From Spirochaetaceae bacterium (GTDB taxonomy: Bacteria > Spirochaetota > Spirochaetia > SZUA-6 > DRHE01): a DNA stretch of 64,000 bases. Under the pieces are notes generated by a model. It searched no databases and had not been told where the DNA came from. It saw nothing but the letters and a program-made list of their open reading frames with translations. The position numbers and the translations under genes are program-made. Below are positions 8,182 through 16,793 of the stretch, piece by piece (position 1 is the first letter of the stretch; each line of letters opens with the position of its first letter). The stretch is from NCBI GenBank assembly GCA_020353535.1, contig CP070696.1, positions 1,349,409-1,413,408 of the forward strand. Reading direction: 5' to 3'.

Positions 8182-8637
8182 TCAGCATAGCTCTGGGGTA
8201 AGAAACCAGGTCAACTGCCAGGAATCGATCTCCCTCTCCAAACAGACCAGACCTGCGGCGGGAAGATCAATGAGGTTCCGTTCCGTTTCGACGAGCAGAA
8301 CAGAGATCAGCTTGCCAAGCTGAGGAAGATGCCCCACGATCGCCAGATTCGCCTCTTGGTGCGCTAATTCTTCAACCAGAGGGGGAAGCGGATCATTGGG
8401 ATTCAAACCGTTTCTAGACTGCACCCGTCCCTCGATCCGCAGGCTGGCGGCAAGAATAGCGGCTGTTTGTTCCGCCCGAGTTTTTCCACTGTGCCAGATC
8501 GCATCGACCCGAGGAGCGATTTTAGAAAAAGCCCGGCATACCGCGGTAACCTCCTCCCGGCCACGGGCCGTGAGGCTCCGGTTGGGATCTTCGCTCTCGG
8601 ATTTGGCCTCCCCATGACGGAGGATGTACAGAAACAT
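8182..8637 (-). CDS. sixA: SixA-type phosphohistidine phosphatase
   Basis: Cytosolic histidine-phosphatase superfamily protein, 151 residues, typical SixA length. The catalytic R7-H8-G9 motif lies at the very N-terminus (MFLYILRHGEAKSE), followed by LTARGREEV, the SGKTRAEQTAAIL segment, and the second catalytic His in AIVGHLPQLG. SixA removes phosphate from histidine phosphotransfer domains in E. coli, including PtsN-related NPr. Last gene of a run add - LsrG-like - sixA, starting right at the stop codon of the LsrG-like gene. Confidence 0.9.
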   Translation of the reverse strand: MFLYILRHGEAKSESEDPNRSLTARGREEVTAVCRAFSKIAPRVDAIWHSGKTRAEQTAAILAASLRIEGRVQSRNGLNPNDPLPPLVEELAHQEANLAIVGHLPQLGKLISVLLVETERNLIDLPAAGLVCLEREIDSWQLTWFLTPELC

Positions 8638-8946
8638 CTACCACTCCCGCGGATCTACAGGGGCTACAGGGATACAAGCCGTGCTTTCCCGCTTCCGCGC
8701 CATCATGGGCCCGGCGGCATCTCGCCATCTTTGATAATGACTCGTTTGCTTGTGATCCAGGGTCGCCTGTTCATCTTGATAGACTTCGTACAGCACAAAA
8801 TGATCCGCCTCGTTTTCAGACTGCAGTACATCGAAGCGCAGAACTCCTGGCTCCTGGATCGACCCCTGTCTATTCTCGATGGTGATCCGTTTGAACTCCT
8901 CGATGCTTTGTTCCTTCACGCACACATTGATAATCCGGACGATCAT
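8638..8946 (-). CDS. LsrG-like antibiotic biosynthesis monooxygenase-fold protein
   Basis: 102-residue dimeric ferredoxin-like ABM-fold protein. The run IENRQGSIQEPGVLRFDVLQ and FVLYEVYQDEQA...HKQTSHYQRW is very close to E. coli LsrG, which processes phospho-AI-2; other relatives are quinol monooxygenases (YgiN). No lsr transport genes and no luxS are present in the window, so an AI-2 role is not supported by context. Its start overlaps the add stop (ATGA) and its stop abuts sixA. Confidence 0.85.
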   Translation of the reverse strand: MIVRIINVCVKEQSIEEFKRITIENRQGSIQEPGVLRFDVLQSENEADHFVLYEVYQDEQATLDHKQTSHYQRWRDAAGPMMARKRESTACIPVAPVDPREW

Positions 8947-10016
8947 TCCGCACCTCCGAGGGAACGTTGTTTGAACTGCTCCACCTTCTGGAGATAGTCA
9001 GTATGTAGAATGTCTTGCTCTTGTTTCTGTAAAAAACTTGCGGCGATCGCGTTCAAATTCAATTGAATCAGGTCCTGAAGATCGAAGCCGAAGTACTGTA
9101 TCGCTTTGATGTAGTCGTCGCTCAGATCGGTGTTCTGTATGAAGGGATCGTCGGAGTTCAACGTGACCGGCACTCCCTTTCTGTACAACGCACCGATGGG
9201 GTGGTTTCGCTCATCTTCCCACGAGCCGGTCTGGTAGTTGGAGGTAATACACAGCTCCAGGGCGATACCGTTCTGCTTGAGATACTCCTGAAGCGGCGGA
9301 TCGTCGATCGTACTGGTGCCGTGGCCGATCCTGGCAGCGTGGAGATTCCTGATTGCCTCCCAAATCTGTTCAGAGGGAGTGACCTCTCCGGCATGAATTG
9401 TGGACTTGTACAGACCGTCGGACTCGACCAGGGCAAAGAAATCGCGAAATTGTTCCGGGGGGTAATTCATCTCGTCCCCGGCAAGATCGATACCGATAAT
9501 CTCCGGAATATCCAGATGCTTCAGCCGGTTGTATAAGGCGATCATCTCAGCGCTGGTCTGCTTGCTCCGATTAAAGGTCAAGAGGTAACGGATTTTCAGG
9601 CCAACTTCCTCGGCTGCAGTATTGCCGGCCTGGACGATTAGCTTGGTGATCTGAGCACGGTCGAAATCGTTTTCCAGGGCGAAGTGTTCCGGAGAGAATC
9701 GCAGCTCGCAGTAAAACAGGCCGTCCTCAACCAACGCTTTCACCGAGTGATAGGCAATGAAATACACATCATCCAATGACCGGTACCAGTCGTTTCGAAA
9801 CTTGGTCAGGAAGGTCAAAAAATCAGGACTTGATTCCTTGGGAAATTGGACTTCTTTCTTGAAAGATTCGAAATCGCGGGGCCGCTCGAGATTGTTCTTT
9901 ATCGACAGCTGGTACAGTTTATCCACGGGGAAAGTTCCCTCCAGATGTCTGTGCAGTTCAACTTTGGGGAGGTGCTTTATCACAGTTTTCTGCAGCAGCC
10001 GATCCTGTTCGTTCAT
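8943..10016 (-). CDS. add: Adenosine deaminase
   Basis: Purine salvage enzyme converting adenosine to inosine in the cytosol; 357 residues, usual length. Zinc and substrate motifs are all visible: H-x-H in VELHRHLEGT (near residues 17-20), GIDLAGDE, STIHAGE with the zinc His and neighbouring residues, RIGHGTS, and the second metal Asp in LNSDDPF. First gene of a coupled run with the LsrG-like gene and sixA. No clear Shine-Dalgarno site; an AT-rich region upstream probably holds the promoter, but I could not fix its elements. Confidence 0.94.
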   Translation of the reverse strand: MNEQDRLLQKTVIKHLPKVELHRHLEGTFPVDKLYQLSIKNNLERPRDFESFKKEVQFPKESSPDFLTFLTKFRNDWYRSLDDVYFIAYHSVKALVEDGLFYCELRFSPEHFALENDFDRAQITKLIVQAGNTAAEEVGLKIRYLLTFNRSKQTSAEMIALYNRLKHLDIPEIIGIDLAGDEMNYPPEQFRDFFALVESDGLYKSTIHAGEVTPSEQIWEAIRNLHAARIGHGTSTIDDPPLQEYLKQNGIALELCITSNYQTGSWEDERNHPIGALYRKGVPVTLNSDDPFIQNTDLSDDYIKAIQYFGFDLQDLIQLNLNAIAASFLQKQEQDILHTDYLQKVEQFKQRSLGGAE

Positions 10017-10100
10017 CCGAGTCCAACTAATGTCTACAAAATTAATACAAATTTAATACAAAAGATCAATTCTTCAAGATGATTTTATTAAATGAAACAC

Positions 10101-10146
10101 AAAACCCCTCCCGCCGGATCGTACCGGCCCTCGGAGGGGTTATTGT
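10101..10146 (-). terminator. Rho-independent terminator behind the small zinc-ribbon gene
   Basis: AACCCCTCC (10103-10111) pairs with GGAGGGGTT (10133-10141), with an inner GCCGG/CCGGC stem. Read on the minus strand the hairpin is followed by TTTTGTGTTT. It ends the 67-codon gene and insulates add; on the plus strand the T-run is weaker. Confidence 0.75.
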
Positions 10147-10172
10147 TGTTAGAGAGATGCTTGCGGTTGTTG

Positions 10173-10376
10173 CTACAGGGAATCCGGATCGCAGAGGTAG
10201 TCGGCGCTGGCTGCTACGCGACCACACTGCTTGCAGACGTACTTCCCGTTTCGAACCAGATTCTTGTAATCTGACAGATTTGTTTGGATATAGTTCATGA
10301 CGTGAGCAACGCAGAGGTGTTTGCCGTGACCCTTATGGGGACCCTCTGTTTCAGTCAATGGAAACCATTCAGCCAT
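10173..10376 (-). CDS. Small zinc-ribbon protein (67 aa)
   Basis: Short protein starting MAEWFPLTETEG, with a C-terminal knuckle YVCKQCGRVAASADYLC: a CxxC pair plus a third Cys (and C22, H25 nearby) that could hold zinc. AGGAGG lies 7 nt before the ATG at 10376, which decides the start over an in-frame ATG 42 nt upstream. Monocistronic, closed by a strong terminator. No function known to me; similar small Cys proteins occur in many bacteria. Confidence 0.75.
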   Translation of the reverse strand: MAEWFPLTETEGPHKGHGKHLCVAHVMNYIQTNLSDYKNLVRNGKYVCKQCGRVAASADYLCDPDSL

Positions 10377-10566
10377 AGTTAATCCTCCTGGTGCATGAGA
10401 TTGGTACAAAATATACACTTCGCCCGCGGTTCATTGCAAGGGTCGCATCTCTGGAACAGCAATTCTGATATTGGACAAATCGGCAAGCTGCGGAGGGCCG
10501 GTAGCGGACTGACGGCGTACTGCCAATAGCCGGCCGTAAGCGGACTACTCTAAAAACCCGCATTTA

Positions 10567-10595
10567 TTGCCACGGCCTGCGTTTTCTTGTAAAAT
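10567..10595 (+). promoter_or_regulatory. Predicted valS promoter (leaderless layout)
   Basis: TTGCCA (10567-10572), 17 nt, TAAAAT (10590-10595), then 8 nt to the ATG at 10604. No Shine-Dalgarno site in that gap. Transcription should start at or within a base or two of the start codon. Confidence 0.55.
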
Positions 10596-10603
10596 ATGCG
10601 CCC

Positions 10604-13255
10604 ATGATGAAGGCGATCGAGCTTCCTACAGTGTACGACCCCAAAAGCTTTGAAGATCGACTCTACAAGTACTGGTTGGACAACAGCCTCTTTGCTCCGG
10701 ACCTGAAAATCAAGGGACAGCCCTACGTAATCGTCATCCCGCCGCCGAATGTGACCGGGGTGCTGCACATGGGACACGGTTTGAACAACAGCCTCCAGGA
10801 TGTATTGATTCGCTATCATCGCATGTCGGGCCAAGCAACCCTCTGGCTGCCTGGATCGGACCACGCCGGTATTGCCACCCAGGCGGTCGTAGAAAAACAG
10901 CTGCGCAAGCGAGGCACCTCCAAAGAGAAGGTCGGCCGGGAACGTTTCGTCGAAGAAACCTGGAAAGTCACAAACAAACATCACGACATCATCGTACAGC
11001 AGCTGCAAAAAATCGGCTCCTCCTGCGATTGGCAGCGGGAACGCTTTACCCTGGACGAAGGGCTGTCCCGGGCTGTCCGGGAAGTGTTCGTCAGCCTGTT
11101 CGAGAAAGGCCTGGTATACAAGGGTAACTATCTGGTGAACTGGTGCTGGTCCTGCGGCACAGCGATCTCCGATGATGAGGTCGAGCACGAGGAAATTCAG
11201 GGCCGTATGTACCACTATCGCTATCCCCTGGCCGACGGCAGCGGCGCCATCGAAATAGCCACCACACGTCCGGAAACCATGTTGGGCGACACGGCCCTGG
11301 CGGTGCATCCCGATGACAAGCGCTACAAGCACCTGGTGGGCAAGCAGGCTCAACTTCCGCTCACGGAGCGAAATCTTCCTATTGTAGCCGATACCTACGT
11401 GGATATGGAGTTTGGTTCCGGGGTTGTGAAAGTTACCCCGGCTCATGACGCCAACGACTACGAAATCGGCAAGCGGCACAATCTGCCGCGCATCAATATC
11501 TTGAATCCTGACAACACCTTGAACAGCAACGTACCGGAATCCTATCGGGGGTTGCGAGTTTTGGAGGCCCGCAAGAAGGTGGTGGAAGATATCAAGAAAG
11601 CGGATCTGTTTATCCGGGATGAGAAGCACGTTCACACGGTGGGACATTGTTATCGCTGCCACAGCGTTATCGAACCGTATCTTTCGGACCAGTGGTTCGT
11701 TCGCATGCGTCCGCTGGCCGAGAAAGCTCTCAAGGCTTGGGACAAGGGGGAAGTACAGTTCTTCCCGAAAAAATGGGAGAACACCTACGCGCATTGGCTT
11801 CGAAACATCCGCGACTGGTGCATATCCAGACAACTATGGTGGGGCCATCGCATCCCGGTTTGGTACTGTGATTCCTGCGGGGAAATGACGGTTTCAAGGG
11901 AAGATCCGGCTGCCTGCCAACACTGCTCAAGCACGGAGATCCACCAGGATCCGGATGTTTTGGACACCTGGTTCTCCTCCGCCCTCTGGCCTTTTTCCAC
12001 TCTCGGCTGGCCGGAACAGACCGAGGATTTACAGCGGTTCTATCCAACCTCGACGTTGATTACCGCCTACGAGATCATCTTCTTCTGGGTTGCTCGGATG
12101 ATCATGATGGGACTGGAATTCATGGGAAAGGTCCCCTTTGCGGATGTGTATATCCACGGTTTGGTGCGGGATACACAGGGGCGAAAAATGTCCAAGTCTC
12201 TGGGCAATGGCGTCGATCCCCTCGAGGTGGTCGACGAATACGGTGCTGATGCTCTGCGTTTCACCCTCGCCTTTCTAGCCGCTCAGGGGCAGGACATCCT
12301 GATGGACAAGGAAAGCTTCAAACTAGGCAGCAAGTTCGCCAACAAGATCTGGAATGCCTCCCGCTTCATTCTCATGAACCTGGAAGGAAGAAATTTGGTA
12401 GGCGACGCCGCGAAAAAGCTGGATGACGTTGATCGCTGGATCGTGCACAGGCTCAACCAGGCCGCACGGAGCGCCCGCAGCGCGTTGGACCAGTATCGCT
12501 TTAACGATGCCAGCCAAGCGGTATACGAGTACTTCTGGAACGATTTCTGCGACTGGTATATTGAAGCAGCTAAGCTCGTGCTCGAAGGCGAGGATGAAGC
12601 CGAGAAGGACAGGAAAGTCACCCTCTGCCTGACGATTCTGGAGGAATCCCTGCGCCTGCTGCATCCTTTCCTACCTTTCCTGACCGAAGAGATCTACCAG
12701 AAGCTGCCCCAACACGGCCTGAGCATCGTCACCGCCCCGTATCCAAAGTTTGTAGACGAACGCGTGGATCATGAGGCCCAAGCAAACTTCACTCTGGTAC
12801 AGGAACTGGTACGGGCGGTGCGGACACTGCGTAGCGAGTTTACCATACCGACCGGAACGAAGATTCCGGTCACGGTGAAAACGACGGAAGATGGTCCTTC
12901 CTGGTCGGTATTCTACGATCAGAAAGGGCTGATCGCTCTGCTCATCGGCTCGGGAGATTTTCAGATTACCGCCGAGAAGGTGGATAGACACGGCAGTATC
13001 CCTGTGGTTGGTTCCGGGTTCGAGGCTTTCGTGTATATCAAAGCGGCAATTGACCTGGAAAGGGAGATTGAGAAGCTGAAGAAGGAGCTCCGCAATCTGG
13101 AGGACGCCCTGAGGCGCACCGCCGCCAAACTGGCGAATCCGTCGTTTTTGTCTAAGGCTCCGGAGGAAGTCGTGCTCAAAGAAAAAAGCAAACAGGAAGA
13201 GCTGCAAAGGCGAAAAGGGAAAATCGCCGGCTATATCGAGGAGCTAAGCACCTAG
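10604..13255 (+). CDS. valS: Valyl-tRNA synthetase
   Basis: Class I aminoacyl-tRNA synthetase charging tRNA-Val, 883 residues, normal bacterial length. HIGH-type motif H55-M-G-H58 in PPPNVTGVLHMGHG; zinc-type knuckles CWSCG and CDSCGE...CQHC; editing (CP1) domain with TTRPETMLGDTA; KMSKS at 528-532; anticodon-binding helices; and a C-terminal coiled-coil arm (residues about 810-883) typical of ValRS. The start is an ATG-ATG pair 8 nt after a -10 box with no Shine-Dalgarno, so the mRNA is probably leaderless. Confidence 0.97.
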   Translation: MMKAIELPTVYDPKSFEDRLYKYWLDNSLFAPDLKIKGQPYVIVIPPPNVTGVLHMGHGLNNSLQDVLIRYHRMSGQATLWLPGSDHAGIATQAVVEKQLRKRGTSKEKVGRERFVEETWKVTNKHHDIIVQQLQKIGSSCDWQRERFTLDEGLSRAVREVFVSLFEKGLVYKGNYLVNWCWSCGTAISDDEVEHEEIQGRMYHYRYPLADGSGAIEIATTRPETMLGDTALAVHPDDKRYKHLVGKQAQLPLTERNLPIVADTYVDMEFGSGVVKVTPAHDANDYEIGKRHNLPRINILNPDNTLNSNVPESYRGLRVLEARKKVVEDIKKADLFIRDEKHVHTVGHCYRCHSVIEPYLSDQWFVRMRPLAEKALKAWDKGEVQFFPKKWENTYAHWLRNIRDWCISRQLWWGHRIPVWYCDSCGEMTVSREDPAACQHCSSTEIHQDPDVLDTWFSSALWPFSTLGWPEQTEDLQRFYPTSTLITAYEIIFFWVARMIMMGLEFMGKVPFADVYIHGLVRDTQGRKMSKSLGNGVDPLEVVDEYGADALRFTLAFLAAQGQDILMDKESFKLGSKFANKIWNASRFILMNLEGRNLVGDAAKKLDDVDRWIVHRLNQAARSARSALDQYRFNDASQAVYEYFWNDFCDWYIEAAKLVLEGEDEAEKDRKVTLCLTILEESLRLLHPFLPFLTEEIYQKLPQHGLSIVTAPYPKFVDERVDHEAQANFTLVQELVRAVRTLRSEFTIPTGTKIPVTVKTTEDGPSWSVFYDQKGLIALLIGSGDFQITAEKVDRHGSIPVVGSGFEAFVYIKAAIDLEREIEKLKKELRNLEDALRRTAAKLANPSFLSKAPEEVVLKEKSKQEELQRRKGKIAGYIEELST

Positions 13256-13278
13256 ATGCAACCAACTCTCGCACCGCG

Positions 13279-13698
13279 TTGTCATTTAATCAAATGATTG
13301 TTTCGAGTTTGCTATGCACCCGATGGATCATCGATTCTGTCCTCCAGCAGACGGCCCGGGAGTGGTCACAGGTAGGCTCCGCTGCACAGGTCCTTATCGC
13401 CGCAATCCCCATCGTCTCCGTATCCGTGCTGGCGATACTGAGCTTTTTCGTGATCCTCTGGGACCACCGAAAGCAGCAACTGATGATAGAACGGGGTTTG
13501 ACACCACAACCGAAAAACATCGATGACAAGCTGCTTCTCATCGGGATCGTGGCACTTTTTGTGGGTATCGGGCTGCTGGTCTTCTTCAGCCTGAAAACGG
13601 GCTTGAGTAATTCCCTCCTCGGGGGTATTATTCCCACAGCATCCGGGATGGGGATCATTACTTACTACATCCTGATCCGCCTTGTGAAGAAGAACTGA
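13279..13698 (+). CDS. Small membrane protein upstream of an ECF sigma factor
   Basis: About 134-139 residues. Begins at TTG 13279 or ATG 13294; neither has a strong Shine-Dalgarno site, and I consider 13294 equally likely. It has a hydrophobic segment (AIPIVSVSVLAILSFFVIL), a short basic loop WDHRKQQLMIERGLTP, then two more spans. The layout is like DUF6249-type membrane proteins that sit next to ECF sigma genes. The sigma gene starts 7 bp downstream, so co-expression is likely. Function unknown. Confidence 0.75.
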   Translation: MSFNQMIVSSLLCTRWIIDSVLQQTAREWSQVGSAAQVLIAAIPIVSVSVLAILSFFVILWDHRKQQLMIERGLTPQPKNIDDKLLLIGIVALFVGIGLLVFFSLKTGLSNSLLGGIIPTASGMGIITYYILIRLVKKN

Positions 13699-13704
13699 AG
13701 GATC

Positions 13705-14274
13705 GTGAGCAGAATATCTGACAACGAACTGGTTGGACGCATACTCGGAGGTGATATTGACGCCTACCGGGAAATCGTGGCTCGCCATCAGGCCCGGATT
13801 TTTTATATGGGGCTGAAGTTTTTTCACAACCGCCACGATGCCGAAGATTTCGCCCAGGAGGTCTTTCTCAAGACTTTCGAAAAACTCAAAACCTTCAGGG
13901 CGGAAGTTCCCTTCGGCTCCTGGCTGAACAAGATCGCCTACAATATGGCCGTGAACCAGTATCACAAACGAAAGCGCGCCCATGTCGAGGTGGCCATGCC
14001 CTGTGAACCTCGTGATCCTTCATTGAGCCCCGAAACCCGAGTTCTGCGAAGCGAGCTCCGCGAAAGAGTGAGTAAGGTATTGAAGAAGATCCCCGACATC
14101 TACAAACCGGTGATCACGCTGCACTTCTTTGAAGGATTGAGTTATCCGGAAATATCCAGAGCTCTAAGCATTCCGGTAAACACCATCAAGTCCTATGTAT
14201 TCCGAGCCAAGCAGCTGCTCCGTATCCGCCTGGGGACTTATGTTTACGGGTACCTGGAAGAGGGAGTCATCTGA
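13705..14274 (+). CDS. ECF-family RNA polymerase sigma factor
   Basis: 189-residue sigma-70 family factor of the RpoE/SigW group. Region 2 is clear (NRHDAEDFAQEVFLKTF, then GSWLNKIAYNMAVNQYHKRKR), as is region 4 (ITLHFFEGLSYPEISRALSIPVNTIKSYVFRAKQLLR, a helix-turn-helix). GTG start with GAAGGA just upstream. It lies between two membrane-protein genes; its stop overlaps the start of the next gene (TGATG), the usual position of an anti-sigma factor. Confidence 0.93.
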   Translation: MSRISDNELVGRILGGDIDAYREIVARHQARIFYMGLKFFHNRHDAEDFAQEVFLKTFEKLKTFRAEVPFGSWLNKIAYNMAVNQYHKRKRAHVEVAMPCEPRDPSLSPETRVLRSELRERVSKVLKKIPDIYKPVITLHFFEGLSYPEISRALSIPVNTIKSYVFRAKQLLRIRLGTYVYGYLEEGVI

Positions 14275-14669
14275 TGACTCGATCCAATCTCAATGCAGCC
14301 CAGAGGTTCGACAGCATCGAGCCGAAGGAGGGCTTGAAACGGGATATCTCTACTTATCTCGCCAAGGTAGGATTCGTCGATCGGGTCATGGCGGACATTC
14401 TGGAGATTCCCGGCAAGACCAGGAAAATTCTCCTATGGTCATGTTTCTGTCTGCTCAATATATTCCTCCTGATCGTCTTGGGGACCAATCCTTCGGTACT
14501 AATACAGTTCCTTCAGGGGGATCTGGGGGAGTTCTTCTTTCTATTTCTTGGTATTTCCCTGCTCGGTGGCTTGATTGGGCTGGTTGCAGTCAGTGACCTG
14601 TCCCGACTCAAGGATCATCTGCCCAAGCAGGATTCTTCCGACGAGCAAAAGTTAACCGCCGACCGCTGA
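14274..14669 (+). CDS. Membrane protein coupled to the ECF sigma gene, candidate anti-sigma factor
   Basis: 131 residues with a cytosolic N-terminal part of about 55 residues, two membrane segments (ILLWSCFCLLNIFLLIVLG and FFFLFLGISLLGGLIGLVAV) and a charged tail. Start overlaps the sigma stop. No HxxxCxxC zinc-binding anti-sigma motif is present, so assignment as anti-sigma rests only on position and topology. The last 18 bp overlap the convergent cysE gene. Confidence 0.65.
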   Translation: MTRSNLNAAQRFDSIEPKEGLKRDISTYLAKVGFVDRVMADILEIPGKTRKILLWSCFCLLNIFLLIVLGTNPSVLIQFLQGDLGEFFFLFLGISLLGGLIGLVAVSDLSRLKDHLPKQDSSDEQKLTADR

Positions 14670-15566
14670 ATCCTCTTCGACACTATGAGTAACCACGCTC
14701 TGGGGAGGAACATCCTGCGTGATCCAGACATTCGCTCCTATCACCGATCCGCGCCCGATGGTGACCCTGCCTAGCACCGAAGCCCCCGAGTAGATCACCA
14801 CATCATCCTCCACAATGGGATGCCGCGGGATTCCCTTGATCGGCTTGCCGTTCTCGTCTAGGGGAAAACTCTTTGCTCCAAGGGTGACCCCCTGATAGAT
14901 GCGCACCCTCTCTCCTATGACACAGGTTTCGCCGATTACAACGCCTGTGCCATGATCGATGAAGAACTCCTCCCCTATCTTGGCTCCGGGGTGAATATCA
15001 ATTCCGGTCAGGCTATGGGCTCTCTCAGTTATTATTCTGGGAATCAACGGCACCTCCAGACAGTGCAGCGCGTGGGCGAACCGGTAGTAGGTGATCGCCA
15101 GAATCCCAGGGTAGCAGAATATGGCCTCGTCGGTACTCTTGGCCGCAGGGTCCCCGTAGTAGGCGGCGTGGACATCCGTTGCCAGGATGTGCTGGATGCG
15201 GGGCAGGCGCTGGACAAACTCGGATATGATCCTCTCAGCCTTTTGCAGACAAACAGGGCACTCGAAACCGTGGTGGTCGCAATCGAAGCACAATCCTCGT
15301 TTCACCTGCTCGAACAGTACCAAAAGGACGCGATCCAGGGTTGCCCCAACGTGAAATCGCATGTTGTCCTCGGTAAGCTCCGAGATACCGAAATATCCTG
15401 GAAAGAGAACCGAGCGCAAAGCCTCGGCAGCTTCGATGACCCGGTCTCTGGAAGGTAGAAGCCTTCCCCCTTTTCCCTTCCAGGAGAGCATGCCATGTTC
15501 CGAATCGCAGAGACAATCCACCACTTCGGCGAGAATGTTCTGTTTGATTGTCAGCTTGTCTTCCAT
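14652..15566 (-). CDS. cysE: Serine O-acetyltransferase (EpsC-type)
   Basis: Transfers acetyl from acetyl-CoA to serine, first step of cysteine synthesis. 304 residues. The C-terminal left-handed beta-helix hexapeptide domain is clear: HPGAKIGEEFFIDHGTGVVIGET with the catalytic His region, then GVTLGAKSF and GSVIGANVWITQDVP. The N-terminal alpha-helical part is long and contains CFDCDHHGFECPVC (around residues 93-106), two CxxC pairs, as in the longer EpsC-type enzymes. Whether they bind metal is unknown. Monocistronic, convergent with the sigma-factor operon. Confidence 0.92.
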   Translation of the reverse strand: MEDKLTIKQNILAEVVDCLCDSEHGMLSWKGKGGRLLPSRDRVIEAAEALRSVLFPGYFGISELTEDNMRFHVGATLDRVLLVLFEQVKRGLCFDCDHHGFECPVCLQKAERIISEFVQRLPRIQHILATDVHAAYYGDPAAKSTDEAIFCYPGILAITYYRFAHALHCLEVPLIPRIITERAHSLTGIDIHPGAKIGEEFFIDHGTGVVIGETCVIGERVRIYQGVTLGAKSFPLDENGKPIKGIPRHPIVEDDVVIYSGASVLGRVTIGRGSVIGANVWITQDVPPQSVVTHSVEEDSAVGG

Positions 15567-15624
15567 ATCTTTTCCCGGTGACTACCCTTGTTCAAAATAC
15601 TAAGAAAGCCTCGTCCCGACCACT

Positions 15625-16611
15625 TCAGGGAATCTCCCATCGACCGGAACTTTCGGAGCGAAACAGAGCATCGAGCACTTTCTGATTGGCCACTGCATCC
15701 TCAGGAGGAGTGGGAACCGGCAGATCCAGGCGAAGCGCTTTGGAGAAGGCTTCGAACTCCAGACCATATTGATCCGCCGCGGCCAACTGCGGTCGCCGTT
15801 CGCCGATGGCTGTAATCACGGTGAGCAGAGGCGGTATGTCTGCAAACATATTGAAGGGAATCCCTAGGTGTATATTCCCGGAGCTGCCGAAAATGTCGAC
15901 AGTTTGAGAGCGAAATCCCTGGGTGGCAACGGAAAACACAGAACGCCCGCTGCCAAAATCGAGGATCGCCGACGTCAAGATGTCCGTCTTGAAATCCGAA
16001 TCCCGTGTGAACATGCCGATGACTCGCTCCGGCTCCCTGCCGAAGATGAATCGCGGCACCGAGACCGCATAGCAGCCGATATCCATCAGACCCCCACCGC
16101 CCATCTCCACTTTGTTACGGATATTCTCCGGATCTTTGAGATCGTATGCATAGTAGGTTTGAACGGCCAGCACTTCCCCGATTTCCCCCATCCGCACCAA
16201 CTCTTCGACCCGCCGCCACTGGGGATGAAAGCGATACATGAACGCCTCCATAAGCCGCACTCCGGCTCGGGCAGTGTACTCGAGGCAGGCTGCGGCCTCT
16301 TCGGCGTTCAGGGCGAGGGGTTTCTCGCAGAGAATATGCTTTCCCGCATCTGCCGCTTTGCGGATCCACTCGGCGTGAAGGTGGTTGGGAAGCGGAATGT
16401 AGACCGATTCGATATCCTGATCGGCTAAAAGCTCCTCGTACGACCCGTACGATTTTTCTATTCCGCAGGTCTCCGCCGCCCTTCGCGCCCTATCCCCGCT
16501 CCTGGAGGCGATGGCCTCCAGACTAACCAGATCCGACTTCAACAGAGGGGGTAAGACCTTTTTCATAAATATATTCGCCACTCCGAGCACACCCCAGCGA
16601 ACTGCATCCAT
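15625..16611 (-). CDS. Gfo/Idh/MocA-family NAD(P)-dependent oxidoreductase
   Basis: 328 residues. N-terminal Rossmann fold (RWGVLGVANIFMKKVLPPLL), then the family motif HILCEKPLALNAEEA with the catalytic Lys of EKP, and the C-terminal alpha/beta substrate domain with MEAFMYRFHPQWRRVEELV and GGGGLMDIGCYAV. Typical substrates are sugars, inositols or dihydrodiols; which one cannot be read here. Start supported by GAGGTG 7 nt upstream. Divergent from clpB, with its own promoter. Confidence 0.92.
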   Translation of the reverse strand: MDAVRWGVLGVANIFMKKVLPPLLKSDLVSLEAIASRSGDRARRAAETCGIEKSYGSYEELLADQDIESVYIPLPNHLHAEWIRKAADAGKHILCEKPLALNAEEAAACLEYTARAGVRLMEAFMYRFHPQWRRVEELVRMGEIGEVLAVQTYYAYDLKDPENIRNKVEMGGGGLMDIGCYAVSVPRFIFGREPERVIGMFTRDSDFKTDILTSAILDFGSGRSVFSVATQGFRSQTVDIFGSSGNIHLGIPFNMFADIPPLLTVITAIGERRPQLAAADQYGLEFEAFSKALRLDLPVPTPPEDAVANQKVLDALFRSESSGRWEIP

Positions 16612-16641
16612 GATTATTCACCTCGCTTTCTGCTTCTGATG

Positions 16642-16671
16642 AGTATAGAAGCTTACGGCCGACAGGCACAA
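16642..16671 (-). promoter_or_regulatory. Predicted promoter of the Gfo/Idh/MocA gene
   Basis: Minus strand TTGTGC (16666-16671), 18 nt, TATACT (16642-16647). The ATG at 16611 follows after about 30 nt with a Shine-Dalgarno site, so this transcript has a normal leader. Confidence 0.5.
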
Positions 16672-16755
16672 GAGTGGCAGTACATGGGGCTGCGGGAGCA
16701 CCATCACCAGTCGAACGCGGAGCGCTGGTGGGCCGTACTATACGCCCTGTGGAAT

Positions 16756-16785
16756 TTGACGTGGTGGGGCAGGTTTTCGTATTTT
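16756..16785 (+). promoter_or_regulatory. Predicted clpB promoter (leaderless layout)
   Basis: TTGACG (16756-16761), 18 nt, TATTTT (16780-16785), then 8 nt to the ATG at 16794 with no Shine-Dalgarno site. No CIRCE element was seen upstream. Confidence 0.5.
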
Positions 16786-16793
16786 TTCGGTAT

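Noticed and set aside
10497..10546. Imperfect direct repeat GCCGG...AGCGGACT upstream of valS, considered as a further SAD-type repeat
   Set aside because: Only short, interrupted similarity and no coding context; not enough to link it to the repeats in mutY and the nitrilase gene.
10596..10607. Tiny ATG CGC CCA TGA frame overlapping the valS start
   Set aside because: The predicted transcription start is downstream of this ATG, so it would not be transcribed.
10550..11833. Long open frame on the minus strand opposite valS (427 codons)
   Set aside because: Fully antisense to a certain valS gene; no family likeness or Shine-Dalgarno site. A codon-bias shadow.
16674..16793. 40-codon N-terminal extension of clpB
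   Set aside because: The extension runs through the predicted promoter and is unlike ClpB; the family N-terminus begins at 16794.
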